From Verrucomicrobium spinosum (lineage in GTDB: Bacteria > Verrucomicrobiota > Verrucomicrobiia > JADLBR01 > JAIBCM01): a stretch of DNA of 40,400 bases. The position numbers and the translations under genes are program-made. Location of the stretch: assembly GCA_020718645.1 (NCBI GenBank), contig DYRQ01000003.1, forward strand, positions 18,090 to 58,489, written 5' to 3'. This document shows, one piece after another, positions 1 to 10,246 of the stretch. The notes below the pieces were generated by a model that worked only from the letters and a program-made list of their open reading frames with translations, was not told where the DNA came from and did no database searches. How positions within the stretch are numbered: the stretch's first letter is position 1; every line of letters begins with the position of its first letter.

Positions 1-2
1 TA

Positions 3-1586
3 GCCCCCGCAGTCTCGCACCAGTTCTACGACCTCACGGGTGATGGACAAGAGACATTTCAAATGGATTCGATCAGATACCTTACGGGCTTGAATCGTCG
101 TGTTGGTTGTAACTTTCATGTGCGAGAAAACCGGTCACAGGATTCCATCAAGTTCTTATCGAGCTTTAATCCAATTCGCAATGCTAGATATTCTGACAAC
201 TGGCTCTGGGGCTCAAAAATCCTAAATGCGCCAGTTGCAGAGGCATCGGGCTCAGTTGAGGCTGGCAAAGCTATAAACTGGCTGGCGCTGGCCGCCGCTG
301 CACTGCTCTTGCATGCAGCGCTCAGATCTCGTCGGATAGGACCTAGGACATCCTTTGTCCTAGCTGCGTGCGGCGCCCTGAATCCCATTGCTCTCAACTG
401 GACCAATTCGTATATGGCCGACAGTCAGCTCACCTCATTTTTCCTCTGCTCACTCTCTGCGTGGTTGCTTGGAATCAAACGCTGGACACAGTGGCGTGCT
501 GTCGTTCTCGGCGCATCGCTCCTGCTTTTGGCGGGCTCGAAAATGAGCGGGACTGGTTTTGCCGCCGTGCTCGCCGCAGCGGTTGTCGTTTGTGAATTCA
601 CCATCCGCAGGCACCATCCCAAAGCTCTTTCGATCCTCGCTGTCTCCGTTGTCGGAGTAACCCTGCTCATCGCTACCCTCGCAGCAAGAACCTCATGGAA
701 GAACCCCGAGATGGCATGGCAGGTAGTAAAAACGCAAGTGGAAAACCGCCTATTCTCCAACACGCTCTTCGCCTACGAACACGAAAACCTCCGCCCGTGC
801 GCCATGACGGAAATTTCCAACAGCGACCGTTTCTGGGTCAGCCTGTTCAACGAGACAACGATTAAATATTACGACTTCAAACCCAAGATCCCACTGGCTG
901 TAACGGAAAAGGAGATCCGAAAGATTTTTCACGGCGCACAAGTTTACATGCTCGGCGGTTTTGGCCCGTGGTTCAGTGCCGCGTGGATTGCGGGCTGTAT
1001 CTGTCTGGGACTCTCCGTTCTGCGCTGGCACTCGCAGGGACGCCCGTTTCTGCTGGCCGCGCTCTGCTGTATTGTCACCGCACTATCTGTGCCGCTCTGG
1101 ATGGCTCGATACGCGCCTCAACTCTGGTTGATCCCGTTATTCGCGGCGGCAGCCTGTCTTGTTTCAGCAAGAAAATCGCATGTCTGGTTCGGTCGCCTCA
1201 CCCTTGCTCTTCTCGCTGGCAACACACTCCTCTGGCTGGTCATCTGGATCCCTGGACAATTTTATAACCGATCGCTTGTGGAGAGACAATTTGCCATATT
1301 ACAAAAATTACCACAGCCCCTTGCTGTTTATTACGGCAGCCACATCGCCAACCACCAGTGGTTTGATAGGTTCGGCATCCGGGTGACCGTATCTGCCGAA
1401 CCCTTTGATGAAACTTGCGTGCAGCTCCATCGGTCCAACACGGTGGTTCGCATACCCGGCACCGAAGTGGGGCAGAAGGTGCTGTCAGAATTTTATGTTT
1501 TCCAAGAAGAGCTGCGAACAAAACGCATTCGCGACTGGGAATTCATCATCAACCCCAAGCAGCGTGCAGAAGGCAAAGACGAGTAG
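3..1586 (+). CDS. Polytopic membrane protein, possibly glycosyltransferase/mannosyltransferase-like (5' truncated by the window edge)
   Basis: ORF track starts at 63, but the same frame is open back to base 3 (APAVSHQFYDLTGDGQETFQ-MDSIRYLTG...), so the true start is probably outside the window; many hydrophobic segments. Confidence 0.6.
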   Translation, partial: APAVSHQFYDLTGDGQETFQMDSIRYLTGLNRRVGCNFHVRENRSQDSIKFLSSFNPIRNARYSDNWLWGSKILNAPVAEASGSVEAGKAINWLALAAAALLLHAALRSRRIGPRTSFVLAACGALNPIALNWTNSYMADSQLTSFFLCSLSAWLLGIKRWTQWRAVVLGASLLLLAGSKMSGTGFAAVLAAAVVVCEFTIRRHHPKALSILAVSVVGVTLLIATLAARTSWKNPEMAWQVVKTQVENRLFSNTLFAYEHENLRPCAMTEISNSDRFWVSLFNETTIKYYDFKPKIPLAVTEKEIRKIFHGAQVYMLGGFGPWFSAAWIAGCICLGLSVLRWHSQGRPFLLAALCCIVTALSVPLWMARYAPQLWLIPLFAAAACLVSARKSHVWFGRLTLALLAGNTLLWLVIWIPGQFYNRSLVERQFAILQKLPQPLAVYYGSHIANHQWFDRFGIRVTVSAEPFDETCVQLHRSNTVVRIPGTEVGQKVLSEFYVFQEELRTKRIRDWEFIINPKQRAEGKDE

Positions 1587-1624
1587 CCGCTTCGCCAACA
1601 TCGGGGCTGTGCACTGAGTTTTTG

Positions 1625-2242
1625 CTAACGCGTTTCTGCTTGAGTTTGTTTTTCGAATTTATCGAGTTTAGGGCGTATGACGATTTGGCAATAGGCCTCG
1701 TTGGGATTTTTGGCGAAGTAATCCTGGTGATAATCCTCAGCTGGATAAAATTTCTGGAGTGGTGCTACTTGGGTGACGATGGGTTTGGATAACCCTTTCT
1801 GCGCCTCTTGCAGCGATTGTTTTATGACTAACTCCTGTTCAGCATTTTCATGAAAAACGACAGAGCGGTATTGTGTGCCAGTATCGGGACCTTGGCGATT
1901 GAGGGTCGTAGGGTCATGAATTTTCCAGAAGATACCCAGCAATTTTTCCAAAGATACCTTGGAGGGATCGAATTCGATCTGGACCACTTCTGCATGACCC
2001 GTATTCGCGTGACAAATTTTGTCGTAGGTGGGATTTTCAGTGTTGCCACCTGCATAGCCCGAGACTGCGGATTTAACACCGGGCAAACCATCGTAAACAG
2101 CTTCGATACACCAGAAACAGCCGCCGCCGAGGGTGATTCGTCCTGATGATATATTTGGTGTTTCAGCCATACTGGAAAGTCTAGTGCTCAACAGTAGGAA
2201 TGCAAAAAACACCCTGTAAGTAACAGATCTTGTCATGACCAC
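1625..2242 (-). CDS. msrA: Peptide methionine sulfoxide reductase MsrA, with putative N-terminal signal sequence
   Basis: GGCFWCIEAVYDGLPGVKSAVSGYAGG active-site motif, GHAEVVQIEFDP and GTQYRSVVF motifs of the MsrA family. Confidence 0.95.
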   Translation of the reverse strand: MVMTRSVTYRVFFAFLLLSTRLSSMAETPNISSGRITLGGGCFWCIEAVYDGLPGVKSAVSGYAGGNTENPTYDKICHANTGHAEVVQIEFDPSKVSLEKLLGIFWKIHDPTTLNRQGPDTGTQYRSVVFHENAEQELVIKQSLQEAQKGLSKPIVTQVAPLQKFYPAEDYHQDYFAKNPNEAYCQIVIRPKLDKFEKQTQAETR

Positions 2243-2309
2243 ACTCTAGCCTGATAGGCAAATAATACAAATGCCAGCACCACTCATTGGCAGGACTCCT
2301 AGAACCAGT

Positions 2310-3455
2310 CTAGGCGAGCATTTTTTTCAGGTTCACCACCGAGTCGAAACAGGAGCAAGCACAGGCCCGGGCATGGCGGGAATGGAGCTGCCAGTCGAGG
2401 GTGGCTTGGCGGGCGGCCTCGCCGGCTTCCTCCAGCGATGAGACAAAAAAGTAGCCGCTCTGCTTCGGCAGGTAAGGCTCTGCGCCCGTGGGCTCGGTCA
2501 AGATGGGGCGACCCATGGCAAGATAGACGGCGGAGCGGTCGCTGAGCCATCCAGATTTGGCATAGCCCTCTAGTTTCACCGGTGAAAATTCTCCGGTAGA
2601 ACCCGCGATGTAGCGATAGTATTTCTGTGGCGTGGCGGCGATGTCGTGAGGCACGGCCGTGCGCCAGCCGAGACCGTGCAGGCGTTCTGCCTCGCCATCG
2701 CCATGGGCAAAATTCATGGCAGCCTCAAAACTGATCTTGGGGCAAGCTGTGGGCAAGTCGTGAAATTTTTCGAACGCTGCTTTTTTCGAGAAATCGCGCC
2801 ACTCCCCTTCCCACTGCACCATGCCATCCCAATACCACTGGCCGATGGTGGTGAACCTGTCGAGGAGCGGGCGCGGGGCAACAGCAAAGGTGGCTGTATC
2901 CACGAGAGGGAAATAGGTCTGCCAACGCACGGGCGCATCAGGCACTTTGGAGTCTGGCCCGTAGGTATTCAGCCCGATGCTCCAGAACTCATGGTGCGAG
3001 TGCTGCCCCATATCCATCTGACGCATCCAAAAACAGATTTCCGTGGGGTCGAGACTGCACAATTTGCGACAGGAAAAAAGTGCGAGCAAAGGATCTTTGA
3101 AAGAATAGCTCAGGTTGAGCAAGGTGCAGGGTCCCGCCACCATGTCGAGAAACTGGCGACGCGTGCGCCCAAAAAATTGAACCTGCTCGAGAGTCGGAGC
3201 AGAAACCCCCGGTGGGGCAAGGAGGATACAATAATCTTTTTCCAACCCGAACTTGCTCAGACGACGCCGGAAGGTGGCGATATTTCTGCGATCTTTTGCA
3301 GGGTCACCCGTCGAGGGGAGTAATTCGAGCCATAGCGAGCGCCTGCCCATGCGGCGCAAACCGAGCACATATTGCAGAGGCACGGAGAAGTTTCCCCCAC
3401 CCTCGGGATACTTCGCCGCGAAGCCGCAGCCCACGATAGTCCACTCACCGGACAT
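2310..3455 (-). CDS. Glycosyltransferase-like (GT-B C-terminal type) protein
   Basis: 381-aa ORF; C-terminal GEFSPVKLEGYAKSGWLSDRSAVYLAMGRPILTEPTGAEPYLP resembles the donor-binding half of GT-B glycosyltransferases; function not certain. Confidence 0.5.
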   Translation of the reverse strand: MSGEWTIVGCGFAAKYPEGGGNFSVPLQYVLGLRRMGRRSLWLELLPSTGDPAKDRRNIATFRRRLSKFGLEKDYCILLAPPGVSAPTLEQVQFFGRTRRQFLDMVAGPCTLLNLSYSFKDPLLALFSCRKLCSLDPTEICFWMRQMDMGQHSHHEFWSIGLNTYGPDSKVPDAPVRWQTYFPLVDTATFAVAPRPLLDRFTTIGQWYWDGMVQWEGEWRDFSKKAAFEKFHDLPTACPKISFEAAMNFAHGDGEAERLHGLGWRTAVPHDIAATPQKYYRYIAGSTGEFSPVKLEGYAKSGWLSDRSAVYLAMGRPILTEPTGAEPYLPKQSGYFFVSSLEEAGEAARQATLDWQLHSRHARACACSCFDSVVNLKKMLA

Positions 3456-3520
3456 AGCTCTGGAGAGAGAGGTGATCCTCCGGGTTCAACAACTCAGCGT
3501 AGCGACCCGAGAGGGAGCGC

Positions 3521-5698
3521 TCATCCCCCTTTCACCAGATGGAAGATGTGCGCCGGGCAGACATGCGGGTCGAGGCGGATGAAGTTGCGAGCCCCCTGCC
3601 AGAGGTATTTGCCACCTGCGAGCATGTCGTGAACGGTGTAGGTCTCAGAAGATCCGATGCCGAGGGACTCCAAGGGGAGATTGATATGACCCGATTGAGC
3701 CCAATAGTAATCGAGGTTCACCACGGTGAGCACGATGTCAGAACGGTCGTCGGTGGCCTTGATGTAAGAGATCAGCGACATGTTATCGTTCGAGACAAAC
3801 GAGAGGTTGTTCGTGTGGTGCAGAGCGGGATGGCGTTCGCGGATGTGGTTGATACGGGCGATGATCTCACGCAAGTTGCCATGGGCATTCACATCCCACC
3901 ATTTGAGCTCATATTTCTCAGACCATGCATACTCCTCTTTGCCGTGATACAGGTCGCTCACACAGAGTTCGTAAGCAGGACCGTAGATGCCGTAGTTCGA
4001 AGAGAGCGTGGCGGCAAGAATCAGGCGTGCGATAAAGGCTGGCCGCCCGGCGTGGGCGAGTTCCGGCATGAGGATGTCGGGAGTGTTGGGCCAGAAGTTG
4101 GGGCGGAAATAATCCTTCACCTCGGAGCGGGTCAACTCGGTGAGGTAAGTCTGGATTTCCTCCTTGTGGTGACGCCATGTGAAATAGGTGTAGCCTTGGG
4201 AAAAACCGTTTTTAGCGAGGCGATATTTCAGGCGGGGACGCGTGAAAGCTTCCGAGAGGAAAAGGGTGTCAGGGAACTCTTCTTTCAAGGACTGGATGCA
4301 CCAGCGCCAGAAATCGATGGTCTTGGTGTGGGGATTGTCCACGCGGAAAATTCGGACTCCTTGCTCCGCCCAGAATTGGAAGACGCTTCTGAGTTCGAGC
4401 CAGAGCGCTTCCCAGTCCTCGGTTTCAAAGTTGAACGGAAGGACATCTTGGTATTTTTTAGGAGGGTTTTCCGCATATTGCACGGTGCCATCGGGGCGCC
4501 ACTTGAACCACTGCGGATGCTCTTTGACATAGGGGTGGTCAGGCGAGCACTGGAAGGCAATGTCGAGAGCGATCTCGAGACCAAATTCCTTGGATTTTTT
4601 GATGAACTTTTTGAAGTCAGCCAGCGTGCCCAACTCGGGGTGGACGGCTTTGTGACCGCCCTCGGCAGAACCGATAGCCCACGGGCTTCCCACATCGCCA
4701 GGCTCGGTGACGAGGGTATTGTTTTTGCCTTTGCGATAGGCGACGCCGATCGGATGGATGGGAGGCAGGTAGAGCACATTGAAACCCATGCGAGCCACAT
4801 CCGGCAACACGCGCTCGCAGTCTTTGAAGGTGCCGTGCTTGCCCGGCTCGGAGCCCCATGAGCGAGGGAAAAGCTCATACCACGCACTGTAGCGGGCACG
4901 CTCTCGTTCCACGATCACCGAGGGAATCGGAGAGTAAGTCGCCTCGTGGTTTCTGTCGGGAAGAGCGGCAGCGAGCTGGGCAAATTCGTTGCTGAGGGCA
5001 AGATTCTTGCGCTCTTCCTCGGGTAGTTCAGCGTTGCGGAGCCGGAGGACGAATTCCTCGATTTTATCAGCCACTTCTTTCGAGGCACGAGGAGCTGCTG
5101 ACTCGAGCAAGTTAGCACCGATGAGAAGTTCGACGCCCAGCTCGGCTTGGCTTTCGGCTTTTTTCCTGAAGCCCGAGAGCCAGCTCAACAGATGATCCAC
5201 CCAAGCAACCACAGTGTAGTCATAGATACCTTCTTGATCGAGCTTGAAGGTAGCGCGCCAGTGGTCATTACCCAAGAACTCCATCGGAGTCTCTGTCCAA
5301 GCCTGATGGCTGCGGTGTTTGTAGCGCAAGAGAGCGATCACAGTGTCATGGCCATCGGAGAAGACATCGGCTTCAGCAATGATCGCTTCACCAACGATTC
5401 GCTTCAGAGGGAAAAGACCGGCATCCACACTGGGGCGGATATTTTCGATGAGAACACGAACGGATCCACACGAGGGGAGTGTAGCTTTCGGGAAAGAGGT
5501 AGTGCAGAGCATGGGGGATTGTGCCACTGATGCAGCGGTGGGTTCAACTGCTGTTTTTTTGGAAACTTTTTTTCCAGTGGGTGCAGTTTTTTGGGGTGAG
5601 GTTTTCTTCACGCTTTTGTTATCGGCGGCGGGCACGGCTACAGTGGCAACGGCTACTGGTTTCGCTTTTTCGTCAGACTTCTCGGCTTTATTTTTCAT
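3521..5698 (-). CDS. glgE: Alpha-1,4-glucan:maltose-1-phosphate maltosyltransferase (GlgE, GH13)
   Basis: ERERARYSAWYELFPRSWG, GFNVLYLPPIHPIGVAYRKGKNN, GVRIFRVDNPHTKTIDFWRWCI and FLSEAFTRP motifs. ORF is open to 5737; the Met at 5698 (MKNKAEKSDEK) is the more likely start. Confidence 0.92.
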   Translation of the reverse strand: MKNKAEKSDEKAKPVAVATVAVPAADNKSVKKTSPQKTAPTGKKVSKKTAVEPTAASVAQSPMLCTTSFPKATLPSCGSVRVLIENIRPSVDAGLFPLKRIVGEAIIAEADVFSDGHDTVIALLRYKHRSHQAWTETPMEFLGNDHWRATFKLDQEGIYDYTVVAWVDHLLSWLSGFRKKAESQAELGVELLIGANLLESAAPRASKEVADKIEEFVLRLRNAELPEEERKNLALSNEFAQLAAALPDRNHEATYSPIPSVIVERERARYSAWYELFPRSWGSEPGKHGTFKDCERVLPDVARMGFNVLYLPPIHPIGVAYRKGKNNTLVTEPGDVGSPWAIGSAEGGHKAVHPELGTLADFKKFIKKSKEFGLEIALDIAFQCSPDHPYVKEHPQWFKWRPDGTVQYAENPPKKYQDVLPFNFETEDWEALWLELRSVFQFWAEQGVRIFRVDNPHTKTIDFWRWCIQSLKEEFPDTLFLSEAFTRPRLKYRLAKNGFSQGYTYFTWRHHKEEIQTYLTELTRSEVKDYFRPNFWPNTPDILMPELAHAGRPAFIARLILAATLSSNYGIYGPAYELCVSDLYHGKEEYAWSEKYELKWWDVNAHGNLREIIARINHIRERHPALHHTNNLSFVSNDNMSLISYIKATDDRSDIVLTVVNLDYYWAQSGHINLPLESLGIGSSETYTVHDMLAGGKYLWQGARNFIRLDPHVCPAHIFHLVKGG

Positions 5699-5820
5699 GA
5701 CTCTACAGCTTTCGCAGGAGTGCCTAGGGCAAGTCAATCCCGTTCTGTCTGTAAGAAGAGAGCTCTGGACACCGAAAAAAAATCATCCTATAGCTGAGTA
5801 ACACCCCAAATGCATAAAGT

Positions 5821-7740
5821 ATGAGCGCTACCGAAGGCCAGGCTCCATCGCAGGAGCCATCTGCCACCCCCACACCCCACACCAATAATCACAATTCTTG
5901 GGCTCTGACCTTGGGCGCCCTAGGCGTGGTCTATGGTGATATTGGCACCAGCCCGCTCTATGCTTTGAGGGAATGCATGAAAGCGCTGCCCGGCGTGGAT
6001 CCACAACTGGCGGTGCTGGGGAGTCTATCCCTCGTGTTTTGGTCCTTGGTCTTTGTAATCTGTTTTAAATATCTCTCCCTAATAATGCGGGCGGATAATC
6101 GTGGCGAGGGCGGCATTTTTGCACTGCTGGCCTTGGGCGGACATACGACCAAAGGATTGGGAATAGGGTTTAAAATCATTATGATTCTTGCTGGTGCCTC
6201 CCTACTGTTTGGAGAGAGCGTCATTACTCCCGCCATTTCTGTGCTGAGTGCTGCCGAAGGTCTCGAGGGACTCAACCCCGCTCTGGAGTCTTGGGTTGTC
6301 CCAGTGGCTGCTCTCGTTTTACTCGGACTATTCCTTGTTCAGAAACACGGCACAGCAATCATCGGAGGCGTCTTTGGACCTATCATGCTTGTCTGGTTCA
6401 GTGTGATTGGGCTTCTAGGTTTGATGCAAATATTTCAACAACCTTCAGTCCTACAAGCCATCAATCCATGGATGGGCATTCATTTGCTGATGGAAAATCC
6501 GATGCTCTCAGCCGCTCTGATCGGTGCTGTCGTGCTCTCGATAACAGGAGCCGAAGCCCTGTATGCTGACATGGGACACTTCGGGCGCCCCGCCATAGCC
6601 CGCGGCTGGTTTTACATCGCGTTTCCAGGTCTTTTGCTCAACTACTTCGGCCAAGGCGCCTATTTCTTATCCCACCCGGGCTCCCAAAAACATCTATTCT
6701 ACGCACTGGCACCCTCTCCATTCTGGGAAGCGTGCCTCGTCGTGCTCTCCTTTGCAGCCACAGTGATCGCCAGCCAAGCTTTGATCAGCGGTGCCTATTC
6801 CCTAGCCAGCCAAGCAATGAACCTCGGCTATTTCCCTCGTTTGCGCGTCATCCACACCAGCGAAGATATGCATGGCCAAATTTATGTGCCTGGGGTCAAC
6901 GCAGCTTTGGCTGTCGGCTCGATCGCCTTGGTGTTCAGTTTTGGCTCCAGCGAAAAACTGGCAGCAGCCTATGGTCTGGCTGTAACGGGCACGATGATTG
7001 TCAGCACGATTGCTTTCTCGTTCGTTGCTCGATCCAATTGGAAATGGAATACCACCAAGCTTATCCCACTTCTCATGGTGCTGCTGCCACTGGATATCAT
7101 CTTCCTCGTGTCGAATTTTCATAAAATTGCCGAGGGCGGATGGTTTCCTCTCCTCATGGGTGCCGTGCTGTTGGCTATCATGGATGCGTGGAAACGGGGA
7201 CGCCTTTTCATCGTGAAAAAACTCTACGAGAACGCCCTCGAACCCATGGATGTCATCCAAGATCTGAAACGATCGAACATCTTCCGATCACCGGGTGCCG
7301 CAGTGTTCATGGCAGGTCGTGCCGAGGGCATGCCCATCGTCCTCATCCACCATCTCAAATGCAACCGCTGCATCCACTCTACCGTCATCTTACTCAGCTT
7401 CACCACCGAGCAAGTTCCCTTCGTGGACAGCCGTAAGCTTATGGGCGTTATAGATCTCAGTGAGGGATTTTGGAGAGTCATCATCCCGCACGGCTACATG
7501 CAAACGCCCGATGCCCAGCAAGTCATGCGTTGGCTACGCGACGAGGGCATCCCTGTCAGAGACCATGCTGTGACCTATTTTTTCAACAGAGAAGTCGTCA
7601 TCCCCAGCGGCAAATCGGGATTATGGCCTTGGCAAAAAGCACTCTACTCTTTCTTGAGCCGCAACGCCCTACCTGCCAGAGAATTCTTCCGCATCCCTTC
7701 CAATCAAATTGTCGAGATGGGGTTGCCCGTCCAAATCTAA
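5821..7740 (+). CDS. kup: Low-affinity potassium transporter Kup
   Basis: LTLGALGVVYGDIGTSPLYALRE N-terminal signature, 639 aa polytopic protein, typical Kup C-terminal domain. Confidence 0.95.
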   Translation: MSATEGQAPSQEPSATPTPHTNNHNSWALTLGALGVVYGDIGTSPLYALRECMKALPGVDPQLAVLGSLSLVFWSLVFVICFKYLSLIMRADNRGEGGIFALLALGGHTTKGLGIGFKIIMILAGASLLFGESVITPAISVLSAAEGLEGLNPALESWVVPVAALVLLGLFLVQKHGTAIIGGVFGPIMLVWFSVIGLLGLMQIFQQPSVLQAINPWMGIHLLMENPMLSAALIGAVVLSITGAEALYADMGHFGRPAIARGWFYIAFPGLLLNYFGQGAYFLSHPGSQKHLFYALAPSPFWEACLVVLSFAATVIASQALISGAYSLASQAMNLGYFPRLRVIHTSEDMHGQIYVPGVNAALAVGSIALVFSFGSSEKLAAAYGLAVTGTMIVSTIAFSFVARSNWKWNTTKLIPLLMVLLPLDIIFLVSNFHKIAEGGWFPLLMGAVLLAIMDAWKRGRLFIVKKLYENALEPMDVIQDLKRSNIFRSPGAAVFMAGRAEGMPIVLIHHLKCNRCIHSTVILLSFTTEQVPFVDSRKLMGVIDLSEGFWRVIIPHGYMQTPDAQQVMRWLRDEGIPVRDHAVTYFFNREVVIPSGKSGLWPWQKALYSFLSRNALPAREFFRIPSNQIVEMGLPVQI

Positions 7741-7822
7741 ACCGAAACAGCCCCAAGCTTTTTATCACAAAACAATTCCCGCCCTTGATTCCTTACAGTT
7801 TTTGTCGTAGAAATCTAATTGA

Positions 7823-8335
7823 ATGAAAATTGCATGTATAGTTGCTACCGTCGCTCTGAGCCTTCTGGCCATGCCAGCTTTTGGCAATCCTGATGAGGCT
7901 ACCCCTTTCCAAGAATTGCCTATCTCTCTGGATGCCAAAAATTACAAAGTCGGCAAGGTATTCGACTACCTCAACGATGACAAACTCAACCGTGGTGGCG
8001 GCGGTGACGCCAGCCTGCAAATGGAAGAGATGTATCGCAACTACGGTGCAGTCACCTCCAAGCAGAGAGAGGTTCTCAAAGGTCATTACTACACCATCAG
8101 CTACTGGTGCAAACAGCCCTCCGATGTCATCGTGCGCTTCGAATACAGGCAGCAAAAAACCCGCGATCAGATCCGGGTGCTCGAGATCCCTGTCAAAGGT
8201 GCCAAAGGCTGGAACGATGCCCAGTTTGAGATTGTCGGCAAAGCCTACACCGAGCAAGGCTTGGTCAACGCTTTCCGCGCCCGTGTGATCAAAAACGGCT
8301 CAGTGGTAGCCGAGCGTCGCTCTTTCGTCTGGTAA
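7823..8335 (+). CDS. Secreted protein of unknown function at the head of the ExbB/ExbD cluster
   Basis: Signal peptide MKIACIVATVALSLLAMPAFG; 170 aa; same strand and 29 nt before the exbB-like gene. Confidence 0.7.
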   Translation: MKIACIVATVALSLLAMPAFGNPDEATPFQELPISLDAKNYKVGKVFDYLNDDKLNRGGGGDASLQMEEMYRNYGAVTSKQREVLKGHYYTISYWCKQPSDVIVRFEYRQQKTRDQIRVLEIPVKGAKGWNDAQFEIVGKAYTEQGLVNAFRARVIKNGSVVAERRSFVW

Positions 8336-8364
8336 TACCCGAGATTCACACCGAGAAATCCCCT

Positions 8365-9060
8365 GTGCTCGAACTGATACAAAAAGGAGGCCCACTGATG
8401 TGGCTGCTACTAGCGGCCAGCTTCATAGCCTCGACGGCATTCCTCGAGCGCATATTTTTCTACCGCCGCCAAGAAATGCGCGTGCCAGATTTTCTCTCGG
8501 GCATCCTCAATCTTGTCAGGCGAAAAAACTACCCTGAGGCACTGGACCGCTGCGATGAAGCCCACGGTCCTGTGGCTCAAGTCGTGCACGCAGCCATCCG
8601 ACACCACGACCTGCCCAAACCCGAATTGAGGGAACTCTTGCAGGAAGTGGCGCAACTCCAAGTGCCCCGCCTCGAGCAGCACCTGCCGCTGTTGGCGACC
8701 ATCGGTTTTCTCAGTCCTATGATCGGCCTCCTCGGCACCGTCATGGGGATGATCTCCATATTTGTCCGACTCCAAGACAAGGCTGGCACGGCCACTGTGG
8801 CCGACTTGGCTGGTGGTATTTGGGAAGCGCTGATTACCACAGCCGCTGGCCTCGCTATCGCCATCCCCTGCTACGCCGCCTACAACTACCTTCTCAGCCG
8901 CATGGGCCGCATCATACGCGACATGGAACGAGCCGGTATCGAGACTCTCCACGCACTCTCTGAAAAAGTGAGCATAGTCGAATTCGAAGACTCCCGCCGC
9001 ACCCAGCCCACCCAAGTGATCCCCATCGAGTCTTCCCCCTCTGCACATAAGCACTCTTAA
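8365..9060 (+). CDS. MotA/TolQ/ExbB proton channel family protein
   Basis: HLPLLATIGFLSPMIGLLGTVMGMISIF and GIWEALITTAAGLAIAIPCYAAYNYL motifs. Confidence 0.93.
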   Translation: MLELIQKGGPLMWLLLAASFIASTAFLERIFFYRRQEMRVPDFLSGILNLVRRKNYPEALDRCDEAHGPVAQVVHAAIRHHDLPKPELRELLQEVAQLQVPRLEQHLPLLATIGFLSPMIGLLGTVMGMISIFVRLQDKAGTATVADLAGGIWEALITTAAGLAIAIPCYAAYNYLLSRMGRIIRDMERAGIETLHALSEKVSIVEFEDSRRTQPTQVIPIESSPSAHKHS

Positions 9061-9069
9061 GTCACTAGG

Positions 9070-9462
9070 ATGAAAATCCAGACCAACCTCCGCCTGTTGC
9101 ACGGCCCTATAGATGCGGCTCCTCTGGTAAATGTGCTCTTCTTGCTGATGATCTTTTTCCTGCTCGGCTCCTCCATCGTTCTCCAGCCAGGTGTCGAAGT
9201 CAAAATGCACGAACGGATCGTGGGTGGCGGAGTCCCGGCTGGCCTTGAAATCCTGACCATCGCCCGCTCAGGCGAAATCTACTTTCGCAACCAGAAGACC
9301 GATAAAGCCTCACTCAAAAAAGCCCTGACTGAAGTTTCCGCCCGATCCCCACACTCCTCCGTCATCCTCAAATCGGACAACTCTGTGCCTAATGGGGATC
9401 TGATCAGCATCATGGACATCATCCTCGAAAGCGGCCTCGATGTCGTGCTCGCAACCCAGTGA
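9070..9462 (+). CDS. ExbD/TolR family biopolymer transport protein
   Basis: IDAAPLVNVLFLLMIFFLLGSSIVL N-terminal TM segment with the conserved Asp, followed by an ExbD-like periplasmic domain; directly after the ExbB gene. Confidence 0.88.
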   Translation: MKIQTNLRLLHGPIDAAPLVNVLFLLMIFFLLGSSIVLQPGVEVKMHERIVGGGVPAGLEILTIARSGEIYFRNQKTDKASLKKALTEVSARSPHSSVILKSDNSVPNGDLISIMDIILESGLDVVLATQ

Positions 9463-9469
9463 GATCCCT

Positions 9470-10246
9470 ATGGATTTCGAGCTACCCAACCTGCACACCC
9501 TGAACTTCAACCGCTGGCTTCCGCCCCAACACAGGGCGCTCAGTTCCTGCGCCCTCCTTTGCCTCGTCCTCTATACCGCTGCCTTCGCCCTAGTCAGGTT
9601 AGACATCTCGACCCAGTCGCACCCATCCAACTACCCCCCCACAGTGGCACTCCTCAAAAACACCAGCACCGTCACTGACTCGCCGCTCGCCTTCACCCTA
9701 TCCATCTCAGACCCCTCCATGATCGCCGTCCCCTCTCCTGCTGCACTACCTTCGGTATTTCCCCTTGCCCCAGTCGGCTGGGATGGCGGCGTCGCTAGAG
9801 AGTTGCAAACACTCCTATCTCAAAGCGGATCTTTTGAAGGCACCCCCGTAGCCGCTGCTCAAATCGCCTCCGAGATGCTCCAGCACCGGCCTGACACCAC
9901 CATCGCACAGCAGCCTCTGGAAACCTCCGAAGAACCGACCCCACCCCCCAGTCGGATACTCCTCCCTGCATCCCTAGCCAAACACCTTCGATCCCAGCTT
10001 CCTTCACTCCCATCACTTTCCACAGATCGCCCCATGACCGATACCACCCTCAGGCTCATCATTGGAGAGGGCGGCCTCCCAATGGCTGTTATAACCGAAG
10101 TCTCTAGTGGTAATTCCGAACAAGATCGCATAGCTGCTCGCGCTACTTCCCTGCTCCGGTTTTCTCCTGAAGCTTCCGGCACATCCGCTATCCTATCAGT
10201 GGAGTGGAACCAAATCCCCTCACCCACCAAAGAGGCCAAACCATGA
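9470..10246 (+). CDS. TonB-like protein (single N-terminal TM, Pro-rich linker, divergent TonB C-terminal domain)
   Basis: N-terminal TM (LSSCALLCLVLYTAAFALVRL), Pro-rich middle, C-terminal LRLIIGEGGLPMAVITEVSSGNSEQDRIAARATSLLRFSPEASG resembling the TonB SSG...D.aA...rF.P pattern. Track ORF starts at 9440; Met at 9470 preferred. Confidence 0.6.
   Translation: MDFELPNLHTLNFNRWLPPQHRALSSCALLCLVLYTAAFALVRLDISTQSHPSNYPPTVALLKNTSTVTDSPLAFTLSISDPSMIAVPSPAALPSVFPLAPVGWDGGVARELQTLLSQSGSFEGTPVAAAQIASEMLQHRPDTTIAQQPLETSEEPTPPPSRILLPASLAKHLRSQLPSLPSLSTDRPMTDTTLRLIIGEGGLPMAVITEVSSGNSEQDRIAARATSLLRFSPEASGTSAILSVEWNQIPSPTKEAKP

Noticed and set aside
1415-1792. 125-aa plus-strand ORF between the membrane protein and msrA
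   Set aside because: Overlaps both flanking genes out of frame or antisense and has no recognisable motif.
3539-4861. 440-aa plus-strand ORF opposite glgE
   Set aside because: Antisense to a clear GlgE coding region; no recognisable domain; typical shadow ORF of codon bias.
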